In this document: piece by piece, positions 16,329 to 25,388 of the stretch
Position numbering within the stretch: position 1 is the stretch's first letter
How the letters are laid out: each line of letters starts with the position of its first letter
Source of the DNA: Paludisphaera mucosa
Lineage (GTDB): Bacteria > Planctomycetota > Planctomycetia > Isosphaerales > Isosphaeraceae
DNA: 64,000 bases
NCBI RefSeq assembly: GCF_029589435.1
Contig: NZ_JARRAG010000002.1
Span: 4,154,001 to 4,218,000 of the forward strand
Reading direction: 5' to 3'
Made by a program: the position numbers and the translations under genes
The notes under the pieces: model-generated
The model's database searches: none
Told to the model about the DNA's origin: nothing
The model's input: only the letters and a program-made list of their open reading frames with translations

Positions 16329-17369
16329 TCAGGAGCCGGAACGCCTGGGGCTCATCTCGTCGCGGAGCGACTTGCCGGCGCCGCCGGACTCGAAGACGTG
16401 CAGGCCGAAGCGTTCGGAGAGTTCCTTGCAGACGCGGACGCCGCGGACGCTGTTCCCCTTCTCGTCGAGGGGGGGCGAGAAGACGCCGATGCCGGCGACG
16501 CCGGGGATGACGGCGACGATCCCGCCCCCCACGCCGCTCTTGGCGGGCAGGCCGATCCGGTAGGCCCACTCGCCGGCGAAGTCGTAGATCCCGCACGAGA
16601 GCATGATGCTCAGCAGGTCCTTGACGTACTCGGCCTTCAGGGCGCGCTCGCCGGTGATCGGGTTCACGCCGCCGTTGGCGAGGGTCGCCCCCATCACGGC
16701 CAGGTCGTGGCAGTCGACCAGCACGGAGCATTGCTGGAAGTAGAGTTCGAGCGTCTCGTCGACCCGATCCTCGATCATCCCGAAGTTCATCATCAGGTGC
16801 GCGATCGCCCGGTTGCGATGGCCCGTGGCGCGCTCCGAGAGGAACGTCGCGTTCTCGACGTAGGCCTCGCGGCCGATGTAGCGGCGGAACATCTCCATGA
16901 GCCGCTTGAAGCGTTCGGCCTGGTCCTTCCCCTTGATCAGGTCGGCCGTGGCGATGGCCCCGGTGTTGACCATGGGGTTCAGGGGCCGGTTGGTCGCCTC
17001 GTCCAGCACGATCGAGTTGAACGCCTCGCCGGTCGGCTCGACGCCGACCTTGGACAGGACGTGCTCGCGGCCATGGTCTTCCAGGGCCAGGCCGAAGACG
17101 AACGGCTTGGAGATCGACTGGATGCTGAAGAGCCGGTCCGAGTCGCCGACGTCGAACCGCAGGCCGTCGGCCGTCACCACGCTGATGGCGAACCAGTCCG
17201 GGCTCGCGCCGGCCAGCTCCGGGATGTACGAGGCCACCGCGCCCGAGTTGATCGGGGCGTGGTCGCGATGCAGCTTCTGGAGGGTCTCGCGGAAGGGGGC
17301 GGCCGCCGACTTCATCTTGCCCATCAGGGCGTCGAGATCGCCGCGATCCGATTTCGAGTCTGCAGCCAC
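16329..17369 (-). CDS. glsA: Glutaminase A
   Basis: A 346-aa serine-dependent beta-lactamase-fold glutaminase (glutamine to glutamate plus ammonia). The catalytic SxxK is Ser85-Ile-Ser-Lys88 in 'SIQSISKPF', with 'NPMVNTGAI' and the late '[12 protein letters not shown]' motif. Length is about 35 residues above the usual 310, from short extensions at both ends. It lies 82 bp after the MinD-like gene in an apparent operon with it and the FHA gene, an odd partnership. A small CGGCTC/GAGCCG hairpin overlaps its 3' end at 16321-16338 and could separate it from the convergent ligase. Confidence 0.93.
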   Translation of the reverse strand: MAADSKSDRGDLDALMGKMKSAAAPFRETLQKLHRDHAPINSGAVASYIPELAGASPDWFAISVVTADGLRFDVGDSDRLFSIQSISKPFVFGLALEDHGREHVLSKVGVEPTGEAFNSIVLDEATNRPLNPMVNTGAIATADLIKGKDQAERFKRLMEMFRRYIGREAYVENATFLSERATGHRNRAIAHLMMNFGMIEDRVDETLELYFQQCSVLVDCHDLAVMGATLANGGVNPITGERALKAEYVKDLLSIMLSCGIYDFAGEWAYRIGLPAKSGVGGGIVAVIPGVAGIGVFSPPLDEKGNSVRGVRVCKELSERFGLHVFESGGAGKSLRDEMSPRRSGS

Positions 17370-17451
17370 GGTGCGTCCACTCCAGTTTCGCGGTGTGAAG
17401 GGGCTTCGCGGGCGGGACGCGTCCGCGCGGGGGGCGGCCCCGCAGGAGGAT

Positions 17452-18222
17452 TCAAGTGAGGAAGTGGTCGGCCACCTGCTGGAGGCCGCGGGTCAGGGGA
17501 TGGTCGGGGAACCGCATCGCGAAGATCCCGGCGCTCCCCAGCCGGGCGATGTCGCCGTCGAGCGGCAGCAGGCCCACGACCTGGGCCTTGTAGGCGGCCT
17601 CGACCTGGGCGCGCAGCAGGTCGACGTCCATCCCGGGGGGGACCTTGTTGACGATGATCTGGAGGTCGTTCACCTCGAGCCGGCGGGCCAGCTCGACCGT
17701 GACCGCCGTCCCCTGGAAGTCCTGGTTGTCGGGTCGCATGATCAGCAGGAGCGTGTCGGAGAGGGCGATCGAGAGCAGGGTCTCCTCGTTGACGCCGGGG
17801 TGGGTGTCGATGAAGAGATAGTCCAGGTCCAGCTCGCGGATCAGGGCGCGGAAGCCGTCGGTCAGCAGGCCCACGTCGTAGCCGTCGCGGAGGATGCGGG
17901 CGATCTCGCCGGCCCGGACGCTCGACGGGATCAGGATGACGCGGCCCCGGGGCTCGCCGTTCGGCAGCCGCTCCTCGGGCCACGACACGACCTCGCGCGC
18001 CGCCTGCTCGATGCGGCACCGCCCCCACAGGTAGTCGTTGAGGGTGAACTCGACCGACTCTTCCTGGAGCCCGAAGATCACGTGGATCCCGGGCGAGTGG
18101 ATGTCGGTGTCGATCACCCCGACCCGCTTCCCGGCCAGCGCCAGCAGGGTCGCCAGGTTGGCCGTCGTGTTCGACTTGCCGGTTCCACCCCGGAACGAGT
18201 GGACGGAGATGATTTTGGCCAT
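17452..18222 (-). CDS. MinD/ParA-like P-loop ATPase
   Basis: A 256-aa SIMIBI ATPase. Its P-loop is FRGGTGKSN at residues 10-18, so the signature Lys of the deviant Walker A motif is Arg11. Walker A' '[10 protein letters not shown]' and the '[14 protein letters not shown]' switch are intact. MinD-type proteins form ATP-dependent dimers that position complexes at membranes or poles. There is no C-terminal amphipathic MinD helix clearly visible. It lies 73 bp after the FHA gene and before glsA, so it may be a partner of an FHA-regulated complex. Confidence 0.88.
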   Translation of the reverse strand: MAKIISVHSFRGGTGKSNTTANLATLLALAGKRVGVIDTDIHSPGIHVIFGLQEESVEFTLNDYLWGRCRIEQAAREVVSWPEERLPNGEPRGRVILIPSSVRAGEIARILRDGYDVGLLTDGFRALIRELDLDYLFIDTHPGVNEETLLSIALSDTLLLIMRPDNQDFQGTAVTVELARRLEVNDLQIIVNKVPPGMDVDLLRAQVEAAYKAQVVGLLPLDGDIARLGSAGIFAMRFPDHPLTRGLQQVADHFLT

Positions 18223-18295
18223 GACTGCTTTCGGGGTAGATGATCATCCGGCGCGGCGAGCCCCCTCGCGGATCACCGACGGTCGAAGGCGGCTC

Positions 18296-18805
18296 TCATC
18301 GGGTCTCGTTCGGGTCCGACGTCCGCGGGCCCTTCAGGCGTTTCAGCGAGTCCTTGAGGCTGCGGAAGACGTCGCCCTCGCTGATCTCGTCGACCTCTTT
18401 CCTGAGCTTCTCGACGTCCAGGAGCAGGAGGGGGAGCTGGTCCGGGACCTGGCCGACCGTGGTCTCCTCGCAGGTCGCCTCGCCGTACGGGTCGAGGCGG
18501 ATGAAGGGGCCCTTCACGCCCAGCCGGAAGAGGAATCCCGTCAGGGCCTGCGGTTCGAGCCGGAGGCCGAGGAGTTTCCGGGGGCCGCAGAAGATCCCCT
18601 GGGGGCTCAGCACGGTCAGGATCCAGGCGTCGCCGTCCCTGGTCAGGTACACGTGCTCGCGCGAGACGAGCTGATCGGCGACGACGACGTCGTTGTCCGT
18701 GGAGCGGCCGATCCGGATGAGGTCTTTGCCTTCGAAGAACCAATGCTGACGCGGCCTGCCGTTCGGCGTATCCAGCAGGACCAGGGCGACCCTGGAATCC
18801 CTCAC
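18296..18805 (-). CDS. FHA-domain protein
   Basis: A 169-aa cytoplasmic protein. Residues about 10-85 form an FHA domain with 'IRIGRSTDNDVVV' and 'VSREHVYL', the Gly-Arg and Ser-x-x-His residues that read phosphothreonine. The C-terminal half is charged and helical ('LDVEKLRKEVDEI'). GTG at 18805 is chosen because GGGAAAGG lies seven bases upstream; the frame continues open to 18973 but looks non-coding. It heads the MinD-like/glutaminase operon. The phospho-partner is unknown. Confidence 0.8.
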   Translation of the reverse strand: MRDSRVALVLLDTPNGRPRQHWFFEGKDLIRIGRSTDNDVVVADQLVSREHVYLTRDGDAWILTVLSPQGIFCGPRKLLGLRLEPQALTGFLFRLGVKGPFIRLDPYGEATCEETTVGQVPDQLPLLLLDVEKLRKEVDEISEGDVFRSLKDSLKRLKGPRTSDPNETR

Positions 18806-18946
18806 AGGCGGACCTTTCCCATCACATGGAGAGCTGCCGCGCGAGGCTTCGCCGCCGCAGCAGGGTTCGTCCATCGCGACTTTCGCGGTCTCGAGGCCGC
18901 CCTCGGACCTTCGGGCGCCCCCCGACGTCGCGGGACGATCCGGCTC

Positions 18947-19008
18947 TTCGAAATCGTGTCTCGATATGATCACGCCGCCAACTGGATTCGACCAGTGAAC
19001 CTATGAAA
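18947..19008. repeat. 62-bp dispersed element, copy B
   Basis: Sister of 7484-7545 with the same ordered blocks and the same length. It lies 142 bp before the FHA gene start and 97 bp after the DUF1501 stop. It is followed by an A-rich tract at 19003-19013. The rest of 18806-19104 shows no gene. Confidence 0.55.
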
Positions 19009-19104
19009 AAAAGGTCCTGGTTTCAAGAAAAATCCATGACGGCTCGCCCGACGCCCTCCCGAGCTTCCGGCCGTCCGGGTCGCGCGGGCCGGACGGGGCC
19101 GGAT

Positions 19105-20526
19105 TCACGCCAGGAGGTCCTGGACCACGGTCCCCTTCACGTCGGTCAGGCGGAAGTCGCGGCCGGCGTGGCGGAAGGTCAGGCGGGTGTGGTCGAGGCC
19201 CAGCAGGTGGAGGATCGTGGCGTGCAGGTCGTGGACGTGGACGCCGTCCCGGGCGACGTGGATGCCGTGCTCGTCGGTCGCGCCGTGGACGTGCCCGGCC
19301 TTGACGCCGCCGCCGGCCATCCAGGTCGAGAAGGCCCAGTGGTGGTGCTCCCTCCCCTTGGCGGCGGCCGACTCGTGGTAGGGGGTGCGGCCGAACTCGG
19401 TGGTCCAGACGACCAGGGTGTCCTCCAGCAGGCCGCGCGACTTGAGGTCGCGGATCAGGCCGGCGATCGGGCGGTCGACGTTGCGGGCGAGGGGGACGTG
19501 GGTCTGCATGTCGCCGTGGGCGTCCCAGTTGTTCGACGCGCCCGAGTCGACCAGCTCGATGAACCGGACCCCGCGCTCCGACAGCCGGCGGGCGACCAGG
19601 CATTGCCAGGCGAACCCCTGGGTCGAGCCCCGCTCCAGGCCGTAGAGCTTCAGGGTGGCGTCGGACTCCTGCGACACGTCGAAGGCGTCGGGGGCCTCGT
19701 GCTGCATGCCGAAGGCGGTCTCGAACGACTGGATCCGCGCGGCCAGCCGGGGATCGTCGCCGCGGGCCGCCGAGTGGTCGCGGTTGAGGTCCTGGATCCG
19801 CGCGATCTCGCGCTCCTGGAGCGAGGCCGAGCGGAGCCGGCGATGGAGGTCGGCGATCGGCTCGGGGCCGGGCGTCACCCGCGTCCCCTGGTGGCAGCCG
19901 GGGAGGAAGTCGGCCCCCCAGGCCTGCTCGCCGGCGTAGGGGGTCTGGGGGGCGATCACCACGAACGACGGCAGGTTCCGATTGAACGTCCCCAGGCCGT
20001 AGCTCACCCAGGCCCCGACGCTCGGCCGGGCGAAGGTGATCGAGCCGGTATGCGCCTGGAGCGTCGCCTCGTAGTGGTTCGTGTGGTCCGACTTCATCGA
20101 CCGGATCACGCAGAGGTCGTCGACGCAGCCGGCGATCTCCGGGAAGAGCGAGCTGACCTCGATCCCGCTCTCGCCGTGCTTCGCGAACGACCAGTCCGGC
20201 CGCTTGAGGTAGCGGGTGTACTTGCCGCGCTTCCCCTGCCACTCGTCGATGGCGATGGTCTTGCCGTGGTCGGCGAACAGGTTCGGCTTGGGGTCGAACG
20301 AGTCGACGTGCGACACGCCCCCCGTCATGTAAAGCATGATCACCCGCTTGGCCCGTGCGGGGAAGTGGGGGACGCGAGGGGCCAGGGGGTCGGCGGGGGC
20401 CGAGCTTCCCGCGTCCGCGGCCGAGAGGTCGGCGAGGATCCCCGAGAGCCAGAGCGAGCCGCAGCCCAGCCCGGCCGCGGAGCGGATCAGGTCGCGCCGG
20501 GTGACGTCGGTCGGTCGGTCGGCCAT
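19105..20526 (-). CDS. DUF1501 family exported protein
   Basis: A 473-aa protein with a Tat-like N-terminus (TRRDLIRSAAGLG) and the DUF1501 fold, related to sulfatases and alkaline phosphatases: 'MLYMTGGVSHVDSFDPKP', 'HYEATLQAHTG', 'VWTTEFGRTPY' and a terminal HD-rich part 'VHVHDLHATILHLLGLDH'. In planctomycetes it is usually paired with a PSCyt1/DUF1549/DUF1553 protein, as here, with a 17-bp gap. The pair acts outside the cytoplasmic membrane, possibly on sulfated polysaccharides; this is not proven. GAGG lies upstream of the ATG at 20526. Confidence 0.92.
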   Translation of the reverse strand: MADRPTDVTRRDLIRSAAGLGCGSLWLSGILADLSAADAGSSAPADPLAPRVPHFPARAKRVIMLYMTGGVSHVDSFDPKPNLFADHGKTIAIDEWQGKRGKYTRYLKRPDWSFAKHGESGIEVSSLFPEIAGCVDDLCVIRSMKSDHTNHYEATLQAHTGSITFARPSVGAWVSYGLGTFNRNLPSFVVIAPQTPYAGEQAWGADFLPGCHQGTRVTPGPEPIADLHRRLRSASLQEREIARIQDLNRDHSAARGDDPRLAARIQSFETAFGMQHEAPDAFDVSQESDATLKLYGLERGSTQGFAWQCLVARRLSERGVRFIELVDSGASNNWDAHGDMQTHVPLARNVDRPIAGLIRDLKSRGLLEDTLVVWTTEFGRTPYHESAAAKGREHHHWAFSTWMAGGGVKAGHVHGATDEHGIHVARDGVHVHDLHATILHLLGLDHTRLTFRHAGRDFRLTDVKGTVVQDLLA

Positions 20527-20543
20527 GCCCCCACCTCGCTTCC

Positions 20544-22868
20544 TCAGTCGACGTAGACGAATTCGTTGGTCCCGAACAGGATCCGCGCGACGCTGGCCCA
20601 GGCGCGGCGGTCGAGCGCCTCGGGGGGGTCGCCGTCGCCGACCAGGTCGGCCCGGCACTGGTCGAGATGGCCGCGCATCCGCTCGACCTCGGCGGCCGAA
20701 GCGGGCCGGCCCAGGACGATGCGGAACGCCCGGTCGATCCGCGCCGCCGGGTCCGCGGTCGCCGCGATCAGGCGGGCGGCGAAGTCCTCGGACGCCCGGT
20801 GCACGAGCGGGTCGTTCAGGAAGAAGAGCGACTGCGTCGGCACGGTCGTGGCATTCCGGCCCTCGGTGCTCGAATTGGGGTCGGCCCCGTCGAACAGGGC
20901 CAGGAACGGGTGCCGCCGGATCCGCTGGGTCATCAGGTAGACGCTGCGGCGGTCGCTGGGGTAGACGGCCAGGAACGGGGCGTGCTGGGTGTACCCCCAT
21001 TGTGCGACCGGCGGGAACGGGTGCGCGGGCGCCCGGCCGGGGTCGAGGTCGCCCGCGACGAGCAGGATCGCGTCGCGGATCTCCTCGGCGTCGAGCCGGC
21101 GCCGGTTGAAATGGCCCAGCCAGACGTTCTCGGGGTCGGCCTCGGCTTCGGCCGCCGAGGTCGATGACGCTTCTGTCGCCGAGGCCATTTGGTACGCGGC
21201 CGAGAGCAGGATCCGGCGGTGGAGCGATTTGATCGAGCAGCCGTCCTGGAGGAATCGGGAGGCCAGCCAGTCGAGCAGCTCGGGGTGCGAGGGGGGCGTC
21301 CCCTTGACGCCGAAGTTGCTCGCCGACGCCACGAGGCCCCGGCCGAAGTGGTGTTGCCACACGCGATTGACGAGCACCCGGTACGTCAGCGGATTGCCGC
21401 GGTCGGTCAGCCAGGCCGCCAGCTCGCGACGGCCGCTGCCGGCGGCGATGGCGGGGCGGTCGCGGCCGACGAGGACTTCCGGGAAGCCCCGCCGGACCTC
21501 GGCCCCCAGGTTTTTGGGGTCGCCCCGGCGCTGGATCCGCGAGTCCGCCGGCTGGGGCGACTCGGCCACCGCGTACGCCAGCTCGGCGGCCTCGGCGGGC
21601 CGGCCGGGGGCCGGGGGCATTGCCACGAAGTCCTTGGGGCGCTTCGTCTCCTCGCCGCCGGGGAAGGGGTAGCGGGTGCTCTCGAAGATCCCGTAGAGCG
21701 CGTAATAGTCGGCCTGGCGGATCGGGTCGAACTTGTGGTCGTGGCACCGGGCGCAGGCGATCGTCAGGCCCAGGACCGACTTGCCGAGGGCGTCGATCGT
21801 GTCGTCGATCGTGAGGTTGTGATAGTTCTGGGGGTCGAACCCGAATCGTCGCGAGACGGCGATGAACCCGGTCGCGATCACCGCCGCGCGAGCCCGATCG
21901 GCGGGGCCGGCCGCGGCCAGGAGGTCGCCGGCGACCTGCTCGGCGAGGAACCGGTCGTAGGGCAGATCCGCGTTGAAGGCGTCGATCACGTAGTCGCGAT
22001 AGCGGTACGCCTCGGGGACCGGATAGTCGGCGGTCTCGCCGGCGGTGTCGGCGTAACGGACGAGGTCGAGCCAGCGCCGGCCCCAGCGCTCGCCGTACTG
22101 GGGCGTCGCGAGCAGGCGGTCGATCAGCCGGGCGTAGGCGTCGGGCGCGGGATCGGCCTCGAAAGCGTCGACGTCCTCGGCGGTGGGCGGGAGGCCGATC
22201 AGGTCGAACGTCGCCCGACGGATGAGCGCCCGTCGGCTCGCCGGCCGTGCGGGCGATCGGCCCCGGGCCTCCAGCTTCTCCAGCACGAAGCAATCGATCG
22301 GCGAGGACGGCCAGGCCCGGTCGCGAACGTCGGGGATAGGCGGGTCGGTCAGCGGGCGGAACGACCAGTGCGAGCGGCCGGCCTCGATGTCGGGGCCTCC
22401 GGTCGTCTCGGCTGCGACCGGTGCGGGGGCGGCGTCGACGGTGGCCCCCGGCCAGGCCGCGCCTTGCTCGATCCAGCGGCTCAGGGCCCCGATCTCGACG
22501 TCGTCGAGCCTGCGGTCGGGGGGCATCCGGGGTTCGTCGTGGTAGCGGACCGCGCGGATGAGCAGGCTGTCCTCGACGTTCCCCGGCACAATCGCGGGGC
22601 CGCTGTCGCCCCCTTCGAGGATCTTGGCCCGCGAGCTGAGGTCCAGCCCCCCACGCACCTTGACCTTTGCCTCGGCCGTCTTCGCCGGCCCGCCGTGGCA
22701 GCCGAGGCAGCGCCCGACCAGGAGCGGCCGGACCGACTTCTCGAAGAACTCCTCGGCCTCACCTCGGGGCGGGGCCTCGGCCGACGTCGCGATCCCCGCG
22801 CAAGCGGACGCCAGGATCCATGCCGCCAGGATTCGCCCCGCACCGAGTTGTCTCGTCGAGGAATTCAT
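20544..22868 (-). CDS. PSCyt1/DUF1549/DUF1553 planctomycete cytochrome protein
   Basis: A 774-aa protein with a signal peptide (to about residue 30), a planctomycete-type cytochrome c domain with haem motif CLGCH near residue 54, DUF1549 (about 165-370, with 'CARCHDHKFDPI') and DUF1553 (about 470-740, with 'LTYRVLVNRVWQHHFGRGLV'). It is exported and probably binds haem. It is the first gene of the DUF1501 pair and is 115 bp downstream of the ferredoxin gene. Such pairs are strongly amplified in planctomycete genomes. Confidence 0.93.
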   Translation of the reverse strand: MNSSTRQLGAGRILAAWILASACAGIATSAEAPPRGEAEEFFEKSVRPLLVGRCLGCHGGPAKTAEAKVKVRGGLDLSSRAKILEGGDSGPAIVPGNVEDSLLIRAVRYHDEPRMPPDRRLDDVEIGALSRWIEQGAAWPGATVDAAPAPVAAETTGGPDIEAGRSHWSFRPLTDPPIPDVRDRAWPSSPIDCFVLEKLEARGRSPARPASRRALIRRATFDLIGLPPTAEDVDAFEADPAPDAYARLIDRLLATPQYGERWGRRWLDLVRYADTAGETADYPVPEAYRYRDYVIDAFNADLPYDRFLAEQVAGDLLAAAGPADRARAAVIATGFIAVSRRFGFDPQNYHNLTIDDTIDALGKSVLGLTIACARCHDHKFDPIRQADYYALYGIFESTRYPFPGGEETKRPKDFVAMPPAPGRPAEAAELAYAVAESPQPADSRIQRRGDPKNLGAEVRRGFPEVLVGRDRPAIAAGSGRRELAAWLTDRGNPLTYRVLVNRVWQHHFGRGLVASASNFGVKGTPPSHPELLDWLASRFLQDGCSIKSLHRRILLSAAYQMASATEASSTSAAEAEADPENVWLGHFNRRRLDAEEIRDAILLVAGDLDPGRAPAHPFPPVAQWGYTQHAPFLAVYPSDRRSVYLMTQRIRRHPFLALFDGADPNSSTEGRNATTVPTQSLFFLNDPLVHRASEDFAARLIAATADPAARIDRAFRIVLGRPASAAEVERMRGHLDQCRADLVGDGDPPEALDRRAWASVARILFGTNEFVYVD

Positions 22869-22983
22869 GGCGATCGCACCGCCGCCTGGGAAGGACGCCC
22901 GTCGTTAGCGAATCAACCATACGGTCGACCATGCGATTGTGCAACGAAAATTCAACACGACCCGCCGCCGGGGCGCCCACCGG

Positions 22984-23274
22984 TCAGGCCCCCGTCTCGC
23001 CCTTCGCGAGGGGCTCCTTCCGGTCGGTGATCGGAGGACAACGGTCGGCCATCTCCCGGTTGAGCGCGACGAATTCCTTCCATTCGTCCGGGACCTCGGG
23101 CTCGGGGAAGATCGCATCGACCGGACACTCGACGCGGCAGGCGTCGCAATCGATGCACTCGTCGGGGGCGATGAACAGCATCTGCTCGCCCTCGCGAAAG
23201 CAGTCGCAAGGGCAGACCAGGACGCAATCGGTGTATTTGCACCCGAAGCACGGCTCCGTCACGACATAGGCCAC
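22984..23274 (-). CDS. fdxA: 7Fe-type ferredoxin
   Basis: A 96-aa electron carrier. The first cluster region has 'CFGCKYTDCVLVCPCDCF' (3Fe-4S pattern with extra Cys), the second 'CIDCDACRVECP' (4Fe-4S). The C-terminal extension 'VPDEWKEFVALNREMA' is typical of FdxA ferredoxins. It works in the cytoplasm; the redox partner is not visible. It precedes the PSCyt1 gene by 115 bp, so co-transcription is uncertain. Confidence 0.93.
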   Translation of the reverse strand: MAYVVTEPCFGCKYTDCVLVCPCDCFREGEQMLFIAPDECIDCDACRVECPVDAIFPEPEVPDEWKEFVALNREMADRCPPITDRKEPLAKGETGA

Positions 23275-23449
23275 GGCACGGTCTCCTGTTCAGGATCTCA
23301 ACCCTTCCCGCCTCCTGGTGATTCCCTTTCCGGGGCCGGAGCGGCCAGATTCAGGCCGGGATTCGTTAGAATGCCCGAAACGGGCCGGGGCAGGTCGGCG
23401 TCGGGTCGGTCCTCGACGCCGATTCGAACTTGGGGAGGAGTCGACTTCG

Positions 23450-24037
23450 ATGGCAACGGACGGGGCTCGGGACCCGTGGACGTCGATCGTCCTGCTGGAG
23501 AGGTTCCGCGACGGCGACGACCGGGCCGCGGAAGCCCTCTTCGCCCGCTACTTCGAGCGGCTCGCATCGCTGGCCCGCAGCCGGCTCTCGATGCGCCTGG
23601 CGCGGCGGACGGATCCCGAGGACGTCGCGCTCTCGGCGTATCGCAGCTTCTTCGTCGCGGCGCGAGAGGGCCGTTACGTCCTGGGCCGCGGCGGCGACCT
23701 CTGGCGACTGCTGTCGGCCATCGCCTGCCACAAGATCCTCAAGCAGGCCCGGCGCGAGGGGGCGGCGAAGCGCTCGCGACACGTGGAGGCGCCCCTCGAC
23801 CAGGACGCCGAGGCGAACCTGACCGGGCCCTCGCACGAGGACGCCGTCGCGCTGGCCGACGAGTTGGAACGCGTCTTCTCGCTCCTCGACCCCTTCGGGA
23901 GGCGCGTGCTGCAACTCCAGCTGCAAGGCCTCGGGACGCCCGAAATCGGCGACGCCCTGGGGCGCTCGGAACGCACCGTCCGTCGCACGACGGCCCGGAT
24001 CCGCGAACTGCTGGCCGGTCGTCTCCACGATGCATGA
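23450..24037 (+). CDS. RNA polymerase ECF-type sigma factor
   Basis: A 195-aa sigma factor of the planctomycete ECF type. Region 2 spans about residues 15-95 ('EALFARYFERLASLARSRL', 'DPEDVALSAYRSFF') and region 4 about 130-190 ('LDPFGRRVLQLQLQGL', 'EIGDALGRSERTVRR'). The ATG at 23450 has GGAGGAG nine bases upstream. It overlaps the kinase gene by 8 bp, the classic planctomycete pairing in which the kinase or its membrane partners control the sigma factor. No anti-sigma gene is seen. Confidence 0.92.
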   Translation: MATDGARDPWTSIVLLERFRDGDDRAAEALFARYFERLASLARSRLSMRLARRTDPEDVALSAYRSFFVAAREGRYVLGRGGDLWRLLSAIACHKILKQARREGAAKRSRHVEAPLDQDAEANLTGPSHEDAVALADELERVFSLLDPFGRRVLQLQLQGLGTPEIGDALGRSERTVRRTTARIRELLAGRLHDA

Positions 24038-25388
24038 CCCCGAGTTCGAATCGCGCGTGCTCCGCTTCGAGCGGGCCTGGCGATCAGGTGGCCCGCCCGA
24101 GATTGGCGACTACCTGGGACATCCTTTCGCAACCACGTCCCCCGGGCGCGAGAAGTTGCTCGTCGAGTTGATCTGCGTCGATCTCGAATTTCGCGCGCGG
24201 AGCCCCGCCCACACCGGGCCGCCCACGCTGGCAAGCTACGTGGATCGCTTCCCGGAACTGCACTGCCTCGATCGACTTCCCGTCGAACTCGTCGGCGAGG
24301 CCTACCGGGTGCGTCGGAGGTGGGGCGACCGGCCTTCGCACGCGACGTTCTTGGAGCCGTTCAAGGAGAGGCGCGACGAGATCCATGCGGCTCTGCTCCA
24401 CATCGACGCCGAGCTGCACGACGAACTCGGAGGGGTCGGCCCCCCCGCCCGGCCCTCCTCGCCGAGCCATGCGAGCGGAATAGTCGACGAGGGCGCCGAC
24501 GTCCCGATGCTCTCGCACCGGGATTTCCTCCTCCGGCGGTTGATCGGGGCGGGCAGGACGGGGAAGGTCTACGAGGCTGGGCGACTCGGCGACGGTCGCG
24601 ACGTCGCCGTGAAGTTCCTTCGAAAGTCCCTGCTGAGACACGCCGACGTCGTCCGCCGGTTCGTCGACGAGGCCCGCATCGTCGCCGGGCTGCATCATCC
24701 GAACATCGTCGGCGTCCAGGGACTCGGCCGCACCCCCGCCGGCTCCTACTTCATCGTGATGGAACTCGTCCTCGGCGGAGATCTCTCGCGGCACTCCCGC
24801 GAACGTCGCATCCCCGAAGACGAGGCGGTGCGATGGGCGATGGAGATCTGCGAGGCCCTTGCCCATGCCCACGAGCGCGGCGTGGTCCATTGCGACCTCA
24901 AGCCGGCCAACATCCTGATCGACGTCGGCGGCCGGATCCGGGTCACGGACTTCGGCCTCGCGCGTTCGCTCGCCGGCGAGTCCCTCGGGGCGGCCGAGGT
25001 CGAGGGGACCGCGCCGTTCATGGCCCCCGAACAAGCGTCCCGCTCCTGGGGGGTCATCGATCGACGGACGGACGTCTACGGGCTCGGCGCGGTCCTGTAC
25101 GCTTTGCTGACCGGGCGTCCTCCTTTCGTCGGCGAGCGGTCGTCCGCAATCCTCGCGGACGTCGTCTCGCCGACCCCCGTCGTCTCGCCCTCGCGCCACC
25201 GCCCCGACCTCTCCGAGCGCCTGAGCGACCTCTGCCGTCGGTGCCTCGCCAAGTCGCCGGAAGATCGATTCGCGACCGCCGATGAGGTCCGATCGGCCCT
25301 CGTCGCCTTCCAGGCGGCATCGCCGCGAGAATCGACGCCGGGTGACGCTCAGGGCTTCGACCGGCCCGGGATGCCGACGACGGGATAG
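24030..25388 (+). CDS. Serine/threonine protein kinase coupled to the ECF sigma factor
   Basis: A 452-aa Hanks-type kinase. The N-terminal 160 residues resemble the alpha-helical region often found before the kinase domain in planctomycetes. The kinase domain spans about 165-430: loop 'IGAGRTGKVYEAG', catalytic Lys in 'VAVKFLRK', 'HCDLKPANIL' (an HCD in place of HRD, so a non-RD kinase), DFG, and APE-like 'MAPEQAS'. No TM segment follows, unlike PknB receptors, so it is probably cytoplasmic. Its start lies inside the sigma gene. Its last 40 bp overlap the convergent hydrolase gene. Confidence 0.92.
   Translation: MHDPEFESRVLRFERAWRSGGPPEIGDYLGHPFATTSPGREKLLVELICVDLEFRARSPAHTGPPTLASYVDRFPELHCLDRLPVELVGEAYRVRRRWGDRPSHATFLEPFKERRDEIHAALLHIDAELHDELGGVGPPARPSSPSHASGIVDEGADVPMLSHRDFLLRRLIGAGRTGKVYEAGRLGDGRDVAVKFLRKSLLRHADVVRRFVDEARIVAGLHHPNIVGVQGLGRTPAGSYFIVMELVLGGDLSRHSRERRIPEDEAVRWAMEICEALAHAHERGVVHCDLKPANILIDVGGRIRVTDFGLARSLAGESLGAAEVEGTAPFMAPEQASRSWGVIDRRTDVYGLGAVLYALLTGRPPFVGERSSAILADVVSPTPVVSPSRHRPDLSERLSDLCRRCLAKSPEDRFATADEVRSALVAFQAASPRESTPGDAQGFDRPGMPTTG

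Noticed and set aside
18806-18973. N-terminal extension of the FHA protein to 18973
   Set aside because: The added 56 residues are low-quality and begin inside the 62-bp element; GTG 18805 has a proper ribosome site.
23367-23372. TAGAAT as -10 box for the sigma factor gene
   Set aside because: No -35-like hexamer lies 15-18 bp upstream; possible for an ECF or other promoter but not supported.
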